Assembly (NCBI RefSeq): GCF_019511645.1
Contig: NZ_JAEUAX010000012.1
Span: forward strand, 1-64,000
Reading direction: 5' to 3'
Origin: Microbacterium ureisolvens
Lineage (GTDB): Bacteria > Actinomycetota > Actinomycetes > Actinomycetales > Microbacteriaceae
Length of the DNA stretch: 64,000 nucleotides
Positions 9,159 through 18,581 of the stretch are shown here, piece by piece. Under the pieces are notes generated by a model. It was not told the origin of the DNA and made no database searches. It saw only the letters and a program-made list of their open reading frames with translations. Every line of letters starts with the position of its first letter. Within the stretch, counting starts at the first letter, position 1. The position numbers and the translations under genes were made by a program.

Positions 9159-10531
9159 TCGACCATGCTCACGTTCAGCGCGAGCCCGCCCTCGGCGGTC
9201 TCCTTGTATTTGTGACTCATGTCGACGCCCGTGTCGCGCATCGTCTTGATCGCCGTGTCGAGCGATACGAGGTGCTCGCCGTCGGAGCGCACGGCCATGC
9301 GGGCCGCGGTGATGGCCTTGACGGACGCGATCGCGTTGCGCTCGATGCACGGGATCTGCACCAGGCCGCCCACGGGGTCGCACGTCAGCCCGAGGTTGTG
9401 CTCGATGCCGATCTCTGCGGCGTACTCGATCTGCTCGGGTGTGCCCCCCAGCACCTCCGCGAGACCGCCGGCCGCCATCGAGCACGCCGAGCCCACCTCG
9501 CCCTGGCAGCCGACCTCGGCGCCCGAGATGGAGGCGTTCTTCTTGAAGAGCGTGCCGATCGCGGTAGCCGTGAGGAAGAAGCGCACGACGCCCTCGTCGT
9601 CGGCACCCGGCACGAATCGCGTGTAGTAGTCGACCACGGCGGGGATGATCCCGGCGGCGCCGTTGGTCGGCGCGGTGACGACGCGGCCGCCGGCCGCGTT
9701 CTCCTCGTTCACGGCGAGGGCGGCCAGCGTGACCCACTCCATCGCGTGCAGCGGGTCTGCCGTGTGCCCGGCCGCCTCCAGCTGTTCGCGCTGCATTTCA
9801 CCTCGACGGCGCACGTTGAGGCCGCCGGGCAGGATGCCCGAGGAGTGCGTGCCGTTGTGGATGCACTGCTGCATCACCGACCAGATCTCGAGGATGCCCC
9901 CGCGCACCTCCTCTTCGGTGCGCGTCACGAGCTCGTTGGCGAGCACGATGTCGCTGATGCACAGGCCCGTGCGGCGCGCGATGGCCAGGAGCTCGTCGCC
10001 GCTGTCGAACGGGTACGGCACCTCGACCTCGGCGACCGCCGTGGCGGGACCCCGCGCCTCGTCCTCGTCGACGACGAACCCACCGCCGATCGAGTAGTAC
10101 TCGCGGCTGTCGAACAGCGCGCCGGCTTCGTCGAATACGTCGAACCGCATGCCGTTGGAGTGGAACGCCAGCCTCTCGCGCAGGTGCAGCACGACGTCGC
10201 GCTTGACGTCGAAGGCGATGGCATGCGTGCCGCCGAGCTCCAGCGAGCCGACGGCCTGCGACGCCTCGAAGCGCAGCTCGGCCTCCGCAGGGTCGATGAG
10301 GTGCGGCTGCTCGCCCTGGAGTCCCAGGATGACCGCCTTGACGGTCCCGTGGCCGTGGCCGGTCAGCCCCAGGGAGCCGAACAGCTGGGTCTCGATGCGC
10401 GCGACGCGCTCCAGCTGTCCGGCCGCCCGGAGCCGTTCCACGTACCTGACGGCGGCGCGCATCGGACCCACCGTGTGCGAGCTCGACGGACCGATTCCGA
10501 TCTTGAACAGGTCGAACACGCTCAGCGACAC
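9152..10531 (-). CDS. sdaA: L-serine ammonia-lyase (iron-sulfur dependent L-serine dehydratase)
   Basis: 459 residues, the single-chain type with the beta-like domain first ([20 protein letters not shown]) and the alpha-like catalytic domain second. Fe-S cluster cysteines are visible at 342 and 350 ([10 protein letters not shown]) and at 384 and 395 ([12 protein letters not shown]). It deaminates L-serine to pyruvate. In the operon it takes the serine made by glyA from glycine and methylene-THF, completing sarcosine to pyruvate. The start is GTG at 10529-10531, one base after the soxG stop; the out-of-frame ATG at 10533 hits a stop within four codons. Confidence 0.94.
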   Translation of the reverse strand: MSLSVFDLFKIGIGPSSSHTVGPMRAAVRYVERLRAAGQLERVARIETQLFGSLGLTGHGHGTVKAVILGLQGEQPHLIDPAEAELRFEASQAVGSLELGGTHAIAFDVKRDVVLHLRERLAFHSNGMRFDVFDEAGALFDSREYYSIGGGFVVDEDEARGPATAVAEVEVPYPFDSGDELLAIARRTGLCISDIVLANELVTRTEEEVRGGILEIWSVMQQCIHNGTHSSGILPGGLNVRRRGEMQREQLEAAGHTADPLHAMEWVTLAALAVNEENAAGGRVVTAPTNGAAGIIPAVVDYYTRFVPGADDEGVVRFFLTATAIGTLFKKNASISGAEVGCQGEVGSACSMAAGGLAEVLGGTPEQIEYAAEIGIEHNLGLTCDPVGGLVQIPCIERNAIASVKAITAARMAVRSDGEHLVSLDTAIKTMRDTGVDMSHKYKETAEGGLALNVSMVEC

Positions 10532-10532
10532 A

Positions 10533-11144
10533 TCAGCCTCCGTGCGGCGCGGGGTACGCGAGAGGGTCGGCCAGCGCGTCGAGGAGCCAGTCGGCCACGT
10601 ACGGCGCGAACGATGTGCGCGCGATCAGCTCGACGCGCGACGCATCGTCCGAGCGCGACACGAAGACCACGACCGCCTGCCCGAGCATGGCCTGAACGGC
10701 CGCGCCGCGCGGGAACTCGTCCGGGTGCAGATCGATCGCGGTTCCCTTCGCGAGCAGCGCCGGCACATCTCCCTCGAGAAGGATCGAGATGCGCTGGCCG
10801 GACTGCTCGACGACCGCGCCGGCGCCCGCGACGGCTGCACGCAGCGACGCCTCCAGCTCAGCCGTCCGCATCGGGTCGATCACGAGCCACTCGTCCGGGC
10901 CCAGCCAGACGAGCGTGCGTCCTGCGGGCGTCGTCGCCGACGACAGGGGGCCCGGAAGGTCCCCTCCGAGCACGTCGCGCACGGCATCGAGCGAGGCGCG
11001 CGCCGTGTCGAGCCGCAGGTTCAGCTGCACCGCGGGAGGCAGCACCTCGATGCGGACGGCATCCGACGCGTTCGCCAGCGATTCGATGCGGGAGTCCAGG
11101 ATGCCGCGTGCGGCAAGCGGTGCGGTGGTCTTCGCCTCAGCCAT
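10533..11144 (-). CDS. soxG: Sarcosine oxidase gamma subunit
   Basis: 203 residues, matching SoxG: LVWLGPDEWLVIDP in the middle and a C-terminal GcvT-like fold (DLHPDEFPRGAAVQAMLG). It belongs to the heterotetrameric sarcosine oxidase, which makes glycine, 5,10-methylene-THF (or formaldehyde) and H2O2. The longer open frame reaches 11351, but the ATG at 11144 overlaps the end of soxA by 8 bases and matches the family N-terminus. Confidence 0.9.
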   Translation of the reverse strand: MAEAKTTAPLAARGILDSRIESLANASDAVRIEVLPPAVQLNLRLDTARASLDAVRDVLGGDLPGPLSSATTPAGRTLVWLGPDEWLVIDPMRTAELEASLRAAVAGAGAVVEQSGQRISILLEGDVPALLAKGTAIDLHPDEFPRGAAVQAMLGQAVVVFVSRSDDASRVELIARTSFAPYVADWLLDALADPLAYPAPHGG

Positions 11145-13992
11145 CACGGCGGGCTCCTTCCGGGTCGAGCAGCACATGGCTGGTGATGGTGACCGGCACG
11201 GTGCGGCCGTCGACGACCGCGTTGACCTTCTCGCCGATGCGGCTGTGACCGCCGTCGAGGAGGGCGAGGGCGAACGTGCTGGCGAGCGCCTCGCTGTCGT
11301 AGCTCGAGGTGACGAAGCCCTCCATCGGCACGGGAAGCGACTCGAGGTCATCGACGGAGACCAGCTGCGAGCCCTCGGGGATGAACGACCGGGGGTCGTC
11401 CGGAAGGAGCCCGACGAGCTGGCGGCGGTTCGGCTCGTGGTTGGCCGGGCGATCGAAGGAGCGCTTGCCGATGAAATCGGCCTTCTTCTTCGAGACGACC
11501 CACGACATGCCGAGGTCCTGAGGCGTCACCGTGCCGTCGGTGTCCTGCCCGACGATCGGGTAGCCCTTCTCGGCGCGCAGCACGTGCATGGTCTCGGTGC
11601 CGTAGGGGGTGATGCCGTACTGCTCACCCGCAGCGATCAGCCGCTCCCACAGGTCGCGCCCGTACCAGCTCGCGGCGCTGACCTCGTAGGCGAGCTCGCC
11701 CGAGAAGCTGACGCGCGCCAGCCGCACCGGCACGCCGCCGAGGTCGGTGTCGCGCCAGGTCATGAAGGGGAACGCCTCGTTGGTGACGTCGACGCCGGGG
11801 AACAGGTCTCCGATGACCGAGCGCGAGAGCGGGCCCACCACGGGGAACGTGACGAGGTGCTCGGTGACCGACGTCAGGTAGACGCGCAGTTCCGGCCACT
11901 CCGTCTGAAGCCACTCTTCCAGCCAGTCGAGGATCTTCGCGGCACCGCCGGTCGTCGTGTAAACCAGGAACCGCTCCTCGCCCAGGCGCAGCACGGTGCC
12001 GTCGTCGATGACCATGCCGTCGACGCCGCACATCACGCCATAGCGGACCGAGCCCACCTTCAGCGTGCTCATCAGGTTCGTGTAGACGCGGTCGAGGAAC
12101 TCGCCCGCGTCGGGACCCTGCACGTCGATCTTGCCGAGCGTCGAGCCGTCGAGGATGCCGACGGCGTTGCGGGCCGCGATCGTCTCGCGGGCGACCGCGG
12201 CGTGGATGTCCTCACCGTCCTGCGGGTAGTACCACGGCCGCTTCCACTGCCCGACGTCTTCGAACTCGGCGCCGTGCGCGACGTGCCAGTCGTGCACGGG
12301 CGTGATCCGGACGGGGTCGAAGAGGTCGCCGCGCGCCCGCCCGGCCAGGGCGGCGAAGGCGACCGGCGTGTACGGCGGACGGAACCGCGTCGTGCCGACT
12401 CCGGCGATCTTCTCGCCCGAGATCGCCGCGGCGATGCCGGACGCGATGATGCCCGACGTCTTGCCCTGGTCGTGCGCCGTGCCGATCGTCGTGTAGCGCT
12501 TGATGTGCTCGACCGAGCGAAGGCCCGCGCCGATCGCATGCGCGATGTCGGCGACCGTCGCATCGCGCTGCAGGTCGACGAAGTGCGTCGCGAGGTCCTC
12601 CGGCTCGCCTGTGGGCACGTACCAGAGCACCGCACCCGGACCGTGGTCGACGTCCTCATCGGCGGCGGGCAGGTCGCCCGGCTCAGCGACGAAGTCGAGC
12701 TCCGCGAGCACCTCCGAGGTGACGCGGTGCGCGTCCTCCAGGACGTCGCGCAACCCGAAGCGGCCCGCCGCCGAACCTGCGACGGCGATGCCGGGGACGA
12801 CGCTGTCGGGCACGAAGGCCCCGAGCCGCTCGTCGTAGCGGAGCGATCCGCCCGCCTGGCTGTAGAGGTGCACGGCGGGGTTCCAGCCCCCACTGACCAG
12901 CAGCGTGTCGGCCGCGATCTCCTCCGTGATGCCGAACGCCGTGCCGTTGAAGCGCGCGAACGAGACCGAGGCGACGCGGCTCTCGCCCGCCGTCGCGGTG
13001 ACCACGCTGCCGTGATGAAGCGGGATGCCGCGGGCCGCCGAACCGTCGGTCCAGTGGGTGCCGATGACGGAGCGCGCGTCGATGATGGCCGAGACGGCGA
13101 TTCCGGCGTCGTGGAGATCGAACGCGGCGCTGTAGGCGCTGTCGTTGGTGGTGAAGACGACGACCCGCTCACCGACGGCGACACCGTAGCGGTGCAGATA
13201 GGTGCGCGCGGCGCCGGCCAGCATGATGCCGGGCCGGTCGTTGTCGGCGAACACCACAGGGCGCTCGTGAGAGCCCGCGGCCACGATCGTGCGCCGGGCG
13301 CGGATGCGCCAGATGCGCTGCCGCAGCGCGTCGGCGGGTGCGTCGCTGCCGAGGTGGTCGGTGCGCCGCTCCAGCGCCAGCGCCAGCCCGTCGTCGTAGA
13401 CGCCGAACACCGTCGTGCGCTGCAGCAGCGTGACGCCGAGTGATCGGAGCTCTTCGACCGTGCGGGACACCCACTCCAGGGCGTCGGCGCCATCGATCGT
13501 GCGCGGCGTGGCGGGCAGTGAACCGCCCGGCGTCAGCTTCTCGTCGACGAGCGCGACCCGCGCACCTGCGCGTGCCGCCTCGGATGCGGCGACGAGGCCG
13601 GCGGGGCCGGAGCCGACCACCAGGACGTCCACATGCAGGTGGGCGGAATCGTAACGCGCCGGGTCGGGCTCGGTCGGGAGCACGCCCTGACCGGGCACGC
13701 CGTGGGCGGCGATCCCGGGAGCCAGTTCGATGGTCGTGGCGAGCTGCATGGGGTCGGGGAACGGCGTGGTGATCTGCAGCAGCCCGCTCGGGTCTTCCGC
13801 GCCCGCCGCGGCGATGCCGCGCGGCCGGCCGAGCTTGATGCTGGTGGTGACCTCGTGGATGCCGTTCGCCAGCAGTGCGGAGGCGAGGGTGTCGCCCGCG
13901 TAGCCGTCGACGGCGATTCCCTCGAAGTCGAAGGAGAGCGGCGTGCGGCGGTCGATGAGGCCGCCGGTCTCGGTGCGGTGTCGCTGGGTCAT
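11137..13992 (-). CDS. soxA: Sarcosine oxidase alpha subunit
   Basis: 951 residues. Order: N-terminal ferredoxin-like region, an NAD-binding disulfide-reductase-type domain with VLVVGSGPAGLVAASEAA at about residue 125, further Rossmann signatures, and a C-terminal GcvT-like folate-binding half (VRYGVMCGVDGMVIDDGTVL; FSGELAYEVS). The alpha subunit binds NAD and THF and receives the methylene group made at the beta-subunit flavin. ATGA overlap with soxD upstream; overlaps soxG downstream. Complete and of normal length (about 965). Confidence 0.95.
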   Translation of the reverse strand: MTQRHRTETGGLIDRRTPLSFDFEGIAVDGYAGDTLASALLANGIHEVTTSIKLGRPRGIAAAGAEDPSGLLQITTPFPDPMQLATTIELAPGIAAHGVPGQGVLPTEPDPARYDSAHLHVDVLVVGSGPAGLVAASEAARAGARVALVDEKLTPGGSLPATPRTIDGADALEWVSRTVEELRSLGVTLLQRTTVFGVYDDGLALALERRTDHLGSDAPADALRQRIWRIRARRTIVAAGSHERPVVFADNDRPGIMLAGAARTYLHRYGVAVGERVVVFTTNDSAYSAAFDLHDAGIAVSAIIDARSVIGTHWTDGSAARGIPLHHGSVVTATAGESRVASVSFARFNGTAFGITEEIAADTLLVSGGWNPAVHLYSQAGGSLRYDERLGAFVPDSVVPGIAVAGSAAGRFGLRDVLEDAHRVTSEVLAELDFVAEPGDLPAADEDVDHGPGAVLWYVPTGEPEDLATHFVDLQRDATVADIAHAIGAGLRSVEHIKRYTTIGTAHDQGKTSGIIASGIAAAISGEKIAGVGTTRFRPPYTPVAFAALAGRARGDLFDPVRITPVHDWHVAHGAEFEDVGQWKRPWYYPQDGEDIHAAVARETIAARNAVGILDGSTLGKIDVQGPDAGEFLDRVYTNLMSTLKVGSVRYGVMCGVDGMVIDDGTVLRLGEERFLVYTTTGGAAKILDWLEEWLQTEWPELRVYLTSVTEHLVTFPVVGPLSRSVIGDLFPGVDVTNEAFPFMTWRDTDLGGVPVRLARVSFSGELAYEVSAASWYGRDLWERLIAAGEQYGITPYGTETMHVLRAEKGYPIVGQDTDGTVTPQDLGMSWVVSKKKADFIGKRSFDRPANHEPNRRQLVGLLPDDPRSFIPEGSQLVSVDDLESLPVPMEGFVTSSYDSEALASTFALALLDGGHSRIGEKVNAVVDGRTVPVTITSHVLLDPEGARRDG

Positions 13993-14342
13993 CGTGCTGC
14001 GCTTTCGAGTTCGGCCGCGGGGACCGGGGTGGAGTCGGGAGCGTCGGAGGCCGCGGCCTCGCCGGTGGCGAGAGCCGGGACGGCTCCGCCGATGGGGTAC
14101 ACCGCCGCGAAGCGGTAGGTCACCGTGTCACGCACGGCGTTGAACCAGCGCCGGCAGCCGACACTGTGCACCCAGCGCTCGGCGAACAGGCCCTTGGGGT
14201 TGCTGCGGAAGAACACGTAGTGCGCCCATTCCGTGTCGTCGAGCGCGGCCGGCTCGGCCGGGTAGGGCACGTGTGCCTCGCCGCCGTAGGAGAACTCGAT
14301 CTCTTCGCGGGGACCGCACCAGGGGCATTCGATGAGTTGCAT
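13989..14342 (-). CDS. soxD: Sarcosine oxidase delta subunit
   Basis: 117 residues. SoxD is the small zinc-binding subunit; the N-terminal CPWCGPREEIEF and the later VGCRRWFNAVRDT give the family pattern, with two of the zinc cysteines in CPWC. ATG at 14340-14342, 21 bases after the soxB stop; its stop overlaps the soxA start. The last 25 residues are an Ala/Pro-rich tail of low complexity, common in this subunit. Confidence 0.92.
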   Translation of the reverse strand: MQLIECPWCGPREEIEFSYGGEAHVPYPAEPAALDDTEWAHYVFFRSNPKGLFAERWVHSVGCRRWFNAVRDTVTYRFAAVYPIGGAVPALATGEAAASDAPDSTPVPAAELESAAR

Positions 14343-14363
14343 GGTCTTTCCGTTCTGCGAGCG

Positions 14364-15608
14364 CTAGTGGGCGACGGCCGCGGCACCGTGCTCGTCGACG
14401 AGTCGGCCGGTGACGAAGCGGTCCAGGCTGAAGGGGGCGATGAGCGGGTGGGGCTCGCCGGTGGCGACGGTGTGCGCGTAGGCCTCACCGAGGCCCGGCG
14501 TGGCCTTGAACCCGCCGGTTCCCCAGCCGCAGTTGAGGAAGAGGTTCTCGTACGGCGTGACGCCGACGATCGGCGATGCGTCGGGCGTGACATCGACGAT
14601 GCCCGCCCACGTGCGGAGCAGGTGCGCACGGGCGAACACGGGGAAAAGCTCCACCGCGGCGGCCATCTGCCGCTCGATGATGTGGAACGCTCCGCGCTGA
14701 CCGTACCCGTTGTACGAGTCGACGCCCGCGCCCATCACCAGCTCGCCCTTGTGCGCCTGCGAGACGTACACGTGCACGGCGTTGGACATCACGACCGTCG
14801 GGTGCACCGGCTCGAGGAGCTCGGAGACGAGCGCTTGCAGCGGGTGGCTCTGGATCGGGACCCGGATGCCGAGGCTGTCGGTGAGCACCGACGTGTGCCC
14901 CGCCGCGGCGAGCGCGACGCGCCCGGCGGCGATGTCGCCGCGGTTGGTGCGGATTCCGGTGACGCGGTCGCCATCGGTGAGGAACCCGGTGACCTCCGTG
15001 TCCTGGATGAGGTGCACCCCGGCCTCGGCCGCCTTGCGGGCGAAGCCCCACGCGACGTAGTCGTGCTTGGCGATGCCGGCGCGGGGCTGATAGGTCGCGC
15101 CGAGCACCGGATATCGGATGTCGGCCGAGATGTTGACGAGCGGGCAGATCTCCTTGACCGTCGCAGCATCCACCCACTCCGCGTCGACGCCGTTGAGCTT
15201 GTTCGCCTCGACGCGACGGCGGGAGTCGCGGACGTCCTGCAGCGTGTGGGCGAGGTTCAGCACTCCGCGCTGGCTGAACAGGATCGGGTACTCGAGGTCG
15301 TCTTCGAGACCCTCCCACAGCTTGAGCGCGTGCTCGTAGATACCCGCGCTCTCGTCCCACAGGTAGTTGGAGCGGATGATCGTGGTGTTGCGGGCCATGT
15401 TGCCGCCGGCGAGCCAGCCGCGCTCGACGACCGCGACGTTCGTGATGCCGTGGTTCTTCACCAGGTAGTGCGCGGTGGCCAGGCCGTGTCCGCCGCCGCC
15501 GACGATCACGACGTCGTACGAGCGCTTCGGCTCAGGCGAGTCCCAGAGGAACTTCGGGTGGTCGGGGAGCTCGGCACCCGGCGTGCGGGGCTGCTTCTTG
15601 TCGGTCAT
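14364..15608 (-). CDS. soxB: Sarcosine oxidase beta subunit
   Basis: 414 residues from the ATG at 15608. The FAD-binding Rossmann motif [19 protein letters not shown] lies at residues 31-49. The covalent-FMN histidine is expected at H182 in [12 protein letters not shown], by analogy with corynebacterial and Arthrobacter SoxB. It is the site of sarcosine N-methyl oxidation. A GTG at 15620 also opens the frame, but GGAGAG at the end of glyA is 11 bases before the ATG and abuts the GTG, so the ATG is preferred. Second gene of the operon. Confidence 0.93.
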   Translation of the reverse strand: MTDKKQPRTPGAELPDHPKFLWDSPEPKRSYDVVIVGGGGHGLATAHYLVKNHGITNVAVVERGWLAGGNMARNTTIIRSNYLWDESAGIYEHALKLWEGLEDDLEYPILFSQRGVLNLAHTLQDVRDSRRRVEANKLNGVDAEWVDAATVKEICPLVNISADIRYPVLGATYQPRAGIAKHDYVAWGFARKAAEAGVHLIQDTEVTGFLTDGDRVTGIRTNRGDIAAGRVALAAAGHTSVLTDSLGIRVPIQSHPLQALVSELLEPVHPTVVMSNAVHVYVSQAHKGELVMGAGVDSYNGYGQRGAFHIIERQMAAAVELFPVFARAHLLRTWAGIVDVTPDASPIVGVTPYENLFLNCGWGTGGFKATPGLGEAYAHTVATGEPHPLIAPFSLDRFVTGRLVDEHGAAAVAH

Positions 15609-15616
15609 GCGGTGGC

Positions 15617-16915
15617 TCACTCTCCGTAGCCGGGGTACAGCGGGAAGCGGTCCGCCAGCTCGCTGACGGTGGCGCCGAGCTCGGCCAGCACGGCCTCGTC
15701 GGTGTCGGGCTGCAGCACGCGGGGGATGACGTCGGCGACGATGCGGAACTCCTCGTCGCCGAAGCCGCGGGCGGCGAGGGCGGGGGTGCCGATGCGGACG
15801 CCCGAGCTGATCATCGGGGGCCGCGGGTCGAACGGGACGGCGTTGCGGTTGACCGTGATCCCGATCTCGTGCAGGCGGTCCTCGGCCTGCTGGCCGTCGA
15901 GCTCCGAGTTGCGCAGGTCCACCAGCACCAGGTGGACGTCGGTGCCGCCGCTCACGACGCCGATGCCGGCGGCTGCGGCGTCGTCCTGGAGCAGGCGGTC
16001 TGCGATGATGGCGGCGCCGCGCAGCGTGCGCTCCTGACGCTCGCGGAACTCCGGCTCTGCGGCGAGCTTGAAAGCCACCGCCTTGGCCGCGATGACGTGC
16101 TCGAGCGGACCGCCCTGCTGGCCGGGGAACACCGAGCTGTTGAACTTCTTGCCGAGGTCGGCGGTGGCGAGGATCACGCCGCCGCGAGGACCGCCGAGCG
16201 TCTTGTGCGTCGTCGAGGTGACGACGTGCGCGTGCGGCACGGGGTTCGGGTGCAGGCCGGTCGCGACAAGGCCTGCGAAGTGCGCCATGTCGACCATGAG
16301 GTACGCGCCGACGAGGTCGGCGATCTGCCGGAAACGCGCGAAGTCGAGCTGGCGCGGGTAGGCCGACCAGCCGGCGACGATGAGCTGCGGGCGGTGCTCG
16401 AGGGCCAGTCGCTCGATCTCGTCGTAGTCGATGAGGTGGTCGTCCTCCCGGACGTGGTAGGCGACGGCGTTGTAGAGCTTGCCCGAGAAGTTCAGGTGCA
16501 TGCCGTGGGTGAGGTGCCCGCCGTGCGCGAGGTCGAGGCCGAGGATCGTGTCGCCCGGCTTGATGAGCGCGAACATGGCGGCGGCGTTGGCCTGCGCGCC
16601 GGAGTGCGGCTGGACGTTCGCGTACTCGGCGCCGAACAGCGTCTTCAGGCGGTCGATCGCGAGCTGCTCGATGACGTCGACGTTCTCGCAGCCGCCGTAA
16701 TAGCGCCGGCCCGGGTAGCCCTCCGCGTACTTGTTCGTGAGCACGGAGCCCTGCGCCTCGATCACGGCGAGGGGTGCGAAGTTCTCGCTCGCGATCATCT
16801 CGAGCGTTCCGCGCTGACGACCCAGCTCGGACTGGATCGCTTCGAAGACTTCACTGTCGACGTTGCGCAACGAGGCGCTCAGGATGGTCGCGGCGGTGGC
16901 AGCAGTCGGCGACAT
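15617..16915 (-). CDS. glyA: Serine hydroxymethyltransferase
   Basis: 432 residues. PLP lysine K238 is in [14 protein letters not shown]; other landmarks are [24 protein letters not shown] and [10 protein letters not shown]. It combines the glycine and methylene-THF produced by sarcosine oxidase into serine, which sdaA then deaminates. ATG at 16915 with AGGAGAA 5 bases upstream. First gene of the minus-strand operon, directly behind a good promoter and a palindromic operator. Its place in a catabolic operon suggests a dedicated catabolic copy. Confidence 0.95.
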   Translation of the reverse strand: MSPTAATAATILSASLRNVDSEVFEAIQSELGRQRGTLEMIASENFAPLAVIEAQGSVLTNKYAEGYPGRRYYGGCENVDVIEQLAIDRLKTLFGAEYANVQPHSGAQANAAAMFALIKPGDTILGLDLAHGGHLTHGMHLNFSGKLYNAVAYHVREDDHLIDYDEIERLALEHRPQLIVAGWSAYPRQLDFARFRQIADLVGAYLMVDMAHFAGLVATGLHPNPVPHAHVVTSTTHKTLGGPRGGVILATADLGKKFNSSVFPGQQGGPLEHVIAAKAVAFKLAAEPEFRERQERTLRGAAIIADRLLQDDAAAAGIGVVSGGTDVHLVLVDLRNSELDGQQAEDRLHEIGITVNRNAVPFDPRPPMISSGVRIGTPALAARGFGDEEFRIVADVIPRVLQPDTDEAVLAELGATVSELADRFPLYPGYGE

Positions 16916-16934
16916 CTGTTCTCCTACTCATGAA

Positions 16935-16952
16935 CAACTGATATATCTATTG
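16935..16952. promoter_or_regulatory. Palindromic operator in the glyA/GntR intergenic region
   Basis: CAACTGATATATCTATTG is an 18-base inverted repeat matching at 14 of 18 positions, with a perfect GATATATC core. It begins at about +1 of the predicted glyA transcript and lies between glyA and the divergent FCD-type GntR gene. Palindromes with a TATA-type core are normal sites for this regulator class, so binding by the neighbour is a strong inference. Confidence 0.6.
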
Positions 16953-16960
16953 CTGAGCCG

Positions 16961-16989
16961 ATAGTATGAGGTCTGCGTCGAGACGTCAA
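16961..16989 (-). promoter_or_regulatory. Promoter of the glyA-soxBDAG-sdaA-metF-folE operon
   Basis: On the minus strand TTGACG (16984-16989) and TACTAT (16961-16966) are separated by exactly 17 bases. Transcription would start near 16954, giving a leader of about 40 bases that contains the operator and the AGGAGAA ribosome site. Confidence 0.65.
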
Positions 16990-17034
16990 CTCGGATTTCC
17001 TTCGAGAAGCGCGGCTCGCGGAAAGGGGGATCGG

Positions 17035-17727
17035 ATGAACACACTCGCCGAATCCGTGACGGAGCGTGCCGCGCCGGATGCCGAGGAGCTCGCGGGTCGC
17101 TCATACGCGGAATACGCCACGGCGATGCTGCGCGATCGCCTCATCGTGCTGAACATCCCGCCGGGAGCCCCCATCAACGACGAGCAGATCGGGCGGGAAC
17201 TGGGCATCGGGCGCACACCCGTGCGCGAGGCGCTCAAGCGGCTCGAGGCCGAGCATCTCGTCGCCGTGTATCCCCGCCGGGGCACCTTCGCGGCGCCCGT
17301 CGACATCACCGACCTCGCCTCGATCACCGAGATGCGTGCTCTTCTGGAGCCGCTCGCCGCGTCACGAGCCGCGCGGTTCGCATCGACGCCCAAGCGCGAG
17401 AGCATGCGCGACCTCGCCGCCAGGCTCACGGCGCTCGACACGAGGGCCGTCTCCCCCATCGCCCTCATGCGCCACGACCTGGAGGTGCACCGCAGCATCT
17501 ATGCCGCGAACGGGAACTCCCACCTCGAAGAAGATCTGATCAAGTACGACAACCTCGCCACCCGCATCTGGTGCCTCGTTCTCGATCGACTCCCCGATGT
17601 GGCAGCGCATGTGAGCGAACACGTCGAGCTGTTGAACGCCATCGTCGACGGGAACGCCGAACGGGCGGCGGATCTCGCACTCACCCACGTCACGGGCTTC
17701 GAGGGGCTGATCCGGTCGGTGATCTGA
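17035..17727 (+). CDS. GntR-family regulator with FCD effector domain
   Basis: 230 residues. N-terminal winged helix (IGRELGIGRTPVREALKRLE, residues about 55-74, then YPRRGTF). C-terminal FCD domain with its usual metal-site residues in the RHDLEVHRSIYAANGN helix and in the final TLTHVTGFE-like helix (here LTHVTGFEG). ATG at 17035 with GAAAGGGGGA upstream; the frame is open back to 16966. Divergent from glyA across 119 bases holding promoter and palindrome, so it probably represses the sarcosine operon and itself, with a pathway metabolite as inducer. Confidence 0.87.
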   Translation: MNTLAESVTERAAPDAEELAGRSYAEYATAMLRDRLIVLNIPPGAPINDEQIGRELGIGRTPVREALKRLEAEHLVAVYPRRGTFAAPVDITDLASITEMRALLEPLAASRAARFASTPKRESMRDLAARLTALDTRAVSPIALMRHDLEVHRSIYAANGNSHLEEDLIKYDNLATRIWCLVLDRLPDVAAHVSEHVELLNAIVDGNAERAADLALTHVTGFEGLIRSVI

Positions 17728-17898
17728 CGCCGCACGAAAGACGCGTGACCGCAGCCGTCTCACTGCGGCGACCGTCAGCCACGAATCCGCGCATCAGCAA
17801 GGCGCCATGATCAGCGGGTCGGCGTGCACGGAGGATACGCCGCAGGGCCGCCGCCGCTCGCTGACGAGCGAGAGGCGGCGACCCGTGCAGGTGGACAG

Positions 17899-18522
17899 TC
17901 AGACGATGGCCGCCCGCAGCTGCGCGGCGGCGGCCGTGACGTCGGGCGCGCCGTAGAGGGCTCCGCCGACGACGGCGATGCGGGCGCCGGCGTCGCGCAC
18001 CGAGCCGATGGTCGAGGCGTTCACGCCGCCGGCGATGGAGAAGGGCACGCCCGAGGCCTCGCCGGCGCGCAGCAGCGCGTCGAGCGAGTAGCCCTCCTGC
18101 GCCTGCTCGTCGAGACCCGCGTGCACCTCGACGAACTCGGCGCCGAGGGCGACGACCTCCTTCGCACGGGCCGGCTTGTCGGCGACGCCGATCAGGTCGA
18201 CGACCACGCCCTTGCCGTGCTTCTTGGCCGCCTTGACGGCGCCCGCGATGGTGCTGTCGTCGGCCGAGCCGAGCACTGTGACGAGGTCGGCGCCGGCACC
18301 GAAGGCGATGTCGGCCTCGAGCTCGCCGGCATCCATCGTCTTCAGGTCGGCGAAGATGACCTTGTCAGGGTGCGCCTCCTTGAGCGCGGTGACGGCGGCG
18401 AGGCCCTCGCTCTTGATGAGCGGGGTGCCGAGCTCCAGGATGTCGACGTGCGCGGCCGCGGCGGCGGCGAGCTCGAGCGCCTTCTCGGTGGTCAGGGTGT
18501 CGATGGCGAACTGCAGCTTCAT
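17899..18522 (-). CDS. hxlA: 3-hexulose-6-phosphate synthase
   Basis: 207 residues, the normal length. It condenses formaldehyde with ribulose 5-phosphate in the ribulose monophosphate pathway. OMP-decarboxylase-fold motifs: QFAIDTLTTEKALELA, VIFADLKTMDAGELEA, and the phosphate-binding FSIAGGVN and VVGGALY. ATG at 18522 follows GGAG. The frame runs on to 18642 without a conserved start. Downstream of hxlB by 59 bases. It gives the cell a formaldehyde sink in the same island as betaine demethylation, all the more relevant as fdhA is broken. Confidence 0.93.
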   Translation of the reverse strand: MKLQFAIDTLTTEKALELAAAAAAHVDILELGTPLIKSEGLAAVTALKEAHPDKVIFADLKTMDAGELEADIAFGAGADLVTVLGSADDSTIAGAVKAAKKHGKGVVVDLIGVADKPARAKEVVALGAEFVEVHAGLDEQAQEGYSLDALLRAGEASGVPFSIAGGVNASTIGSVRDAGARIAVVGGALYGAPDVTAAAAQLRAAIV

Positions 18523-18553
18523 GGGTGCTCCATTCAGTGGTGGGGTGGATGCT

Positions 18554-18569
18554 GTCGCCGGCCGGCGAC
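18554..18569 (-). repeat. 16-base perfect palindrome between hxlB and hxlA
   Basis: GTCGCCGGCCGGCGAC is its own reverse complement and lies in the 59-base gap between the two genes. In RNA it would form a very stable small hairpin that might set the HxlA:HxlB ratio. Confidence 0.5.
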
Positions 18570-18581
18570 GGAGGTCTTGGG

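Noticed and set aside
10789..13443. 884-codon plus-strand open frame
   Set aside because: Antisense to soxA, which is complete and unmistakable; composition is typical of a shadow.
16916..17034. Glycine riboswitch before glyA/sox operon
   Set aside because: The predicted leader is only about 40 bases, far too short for a glycine aptamer, and contains a protein-type palindrome.
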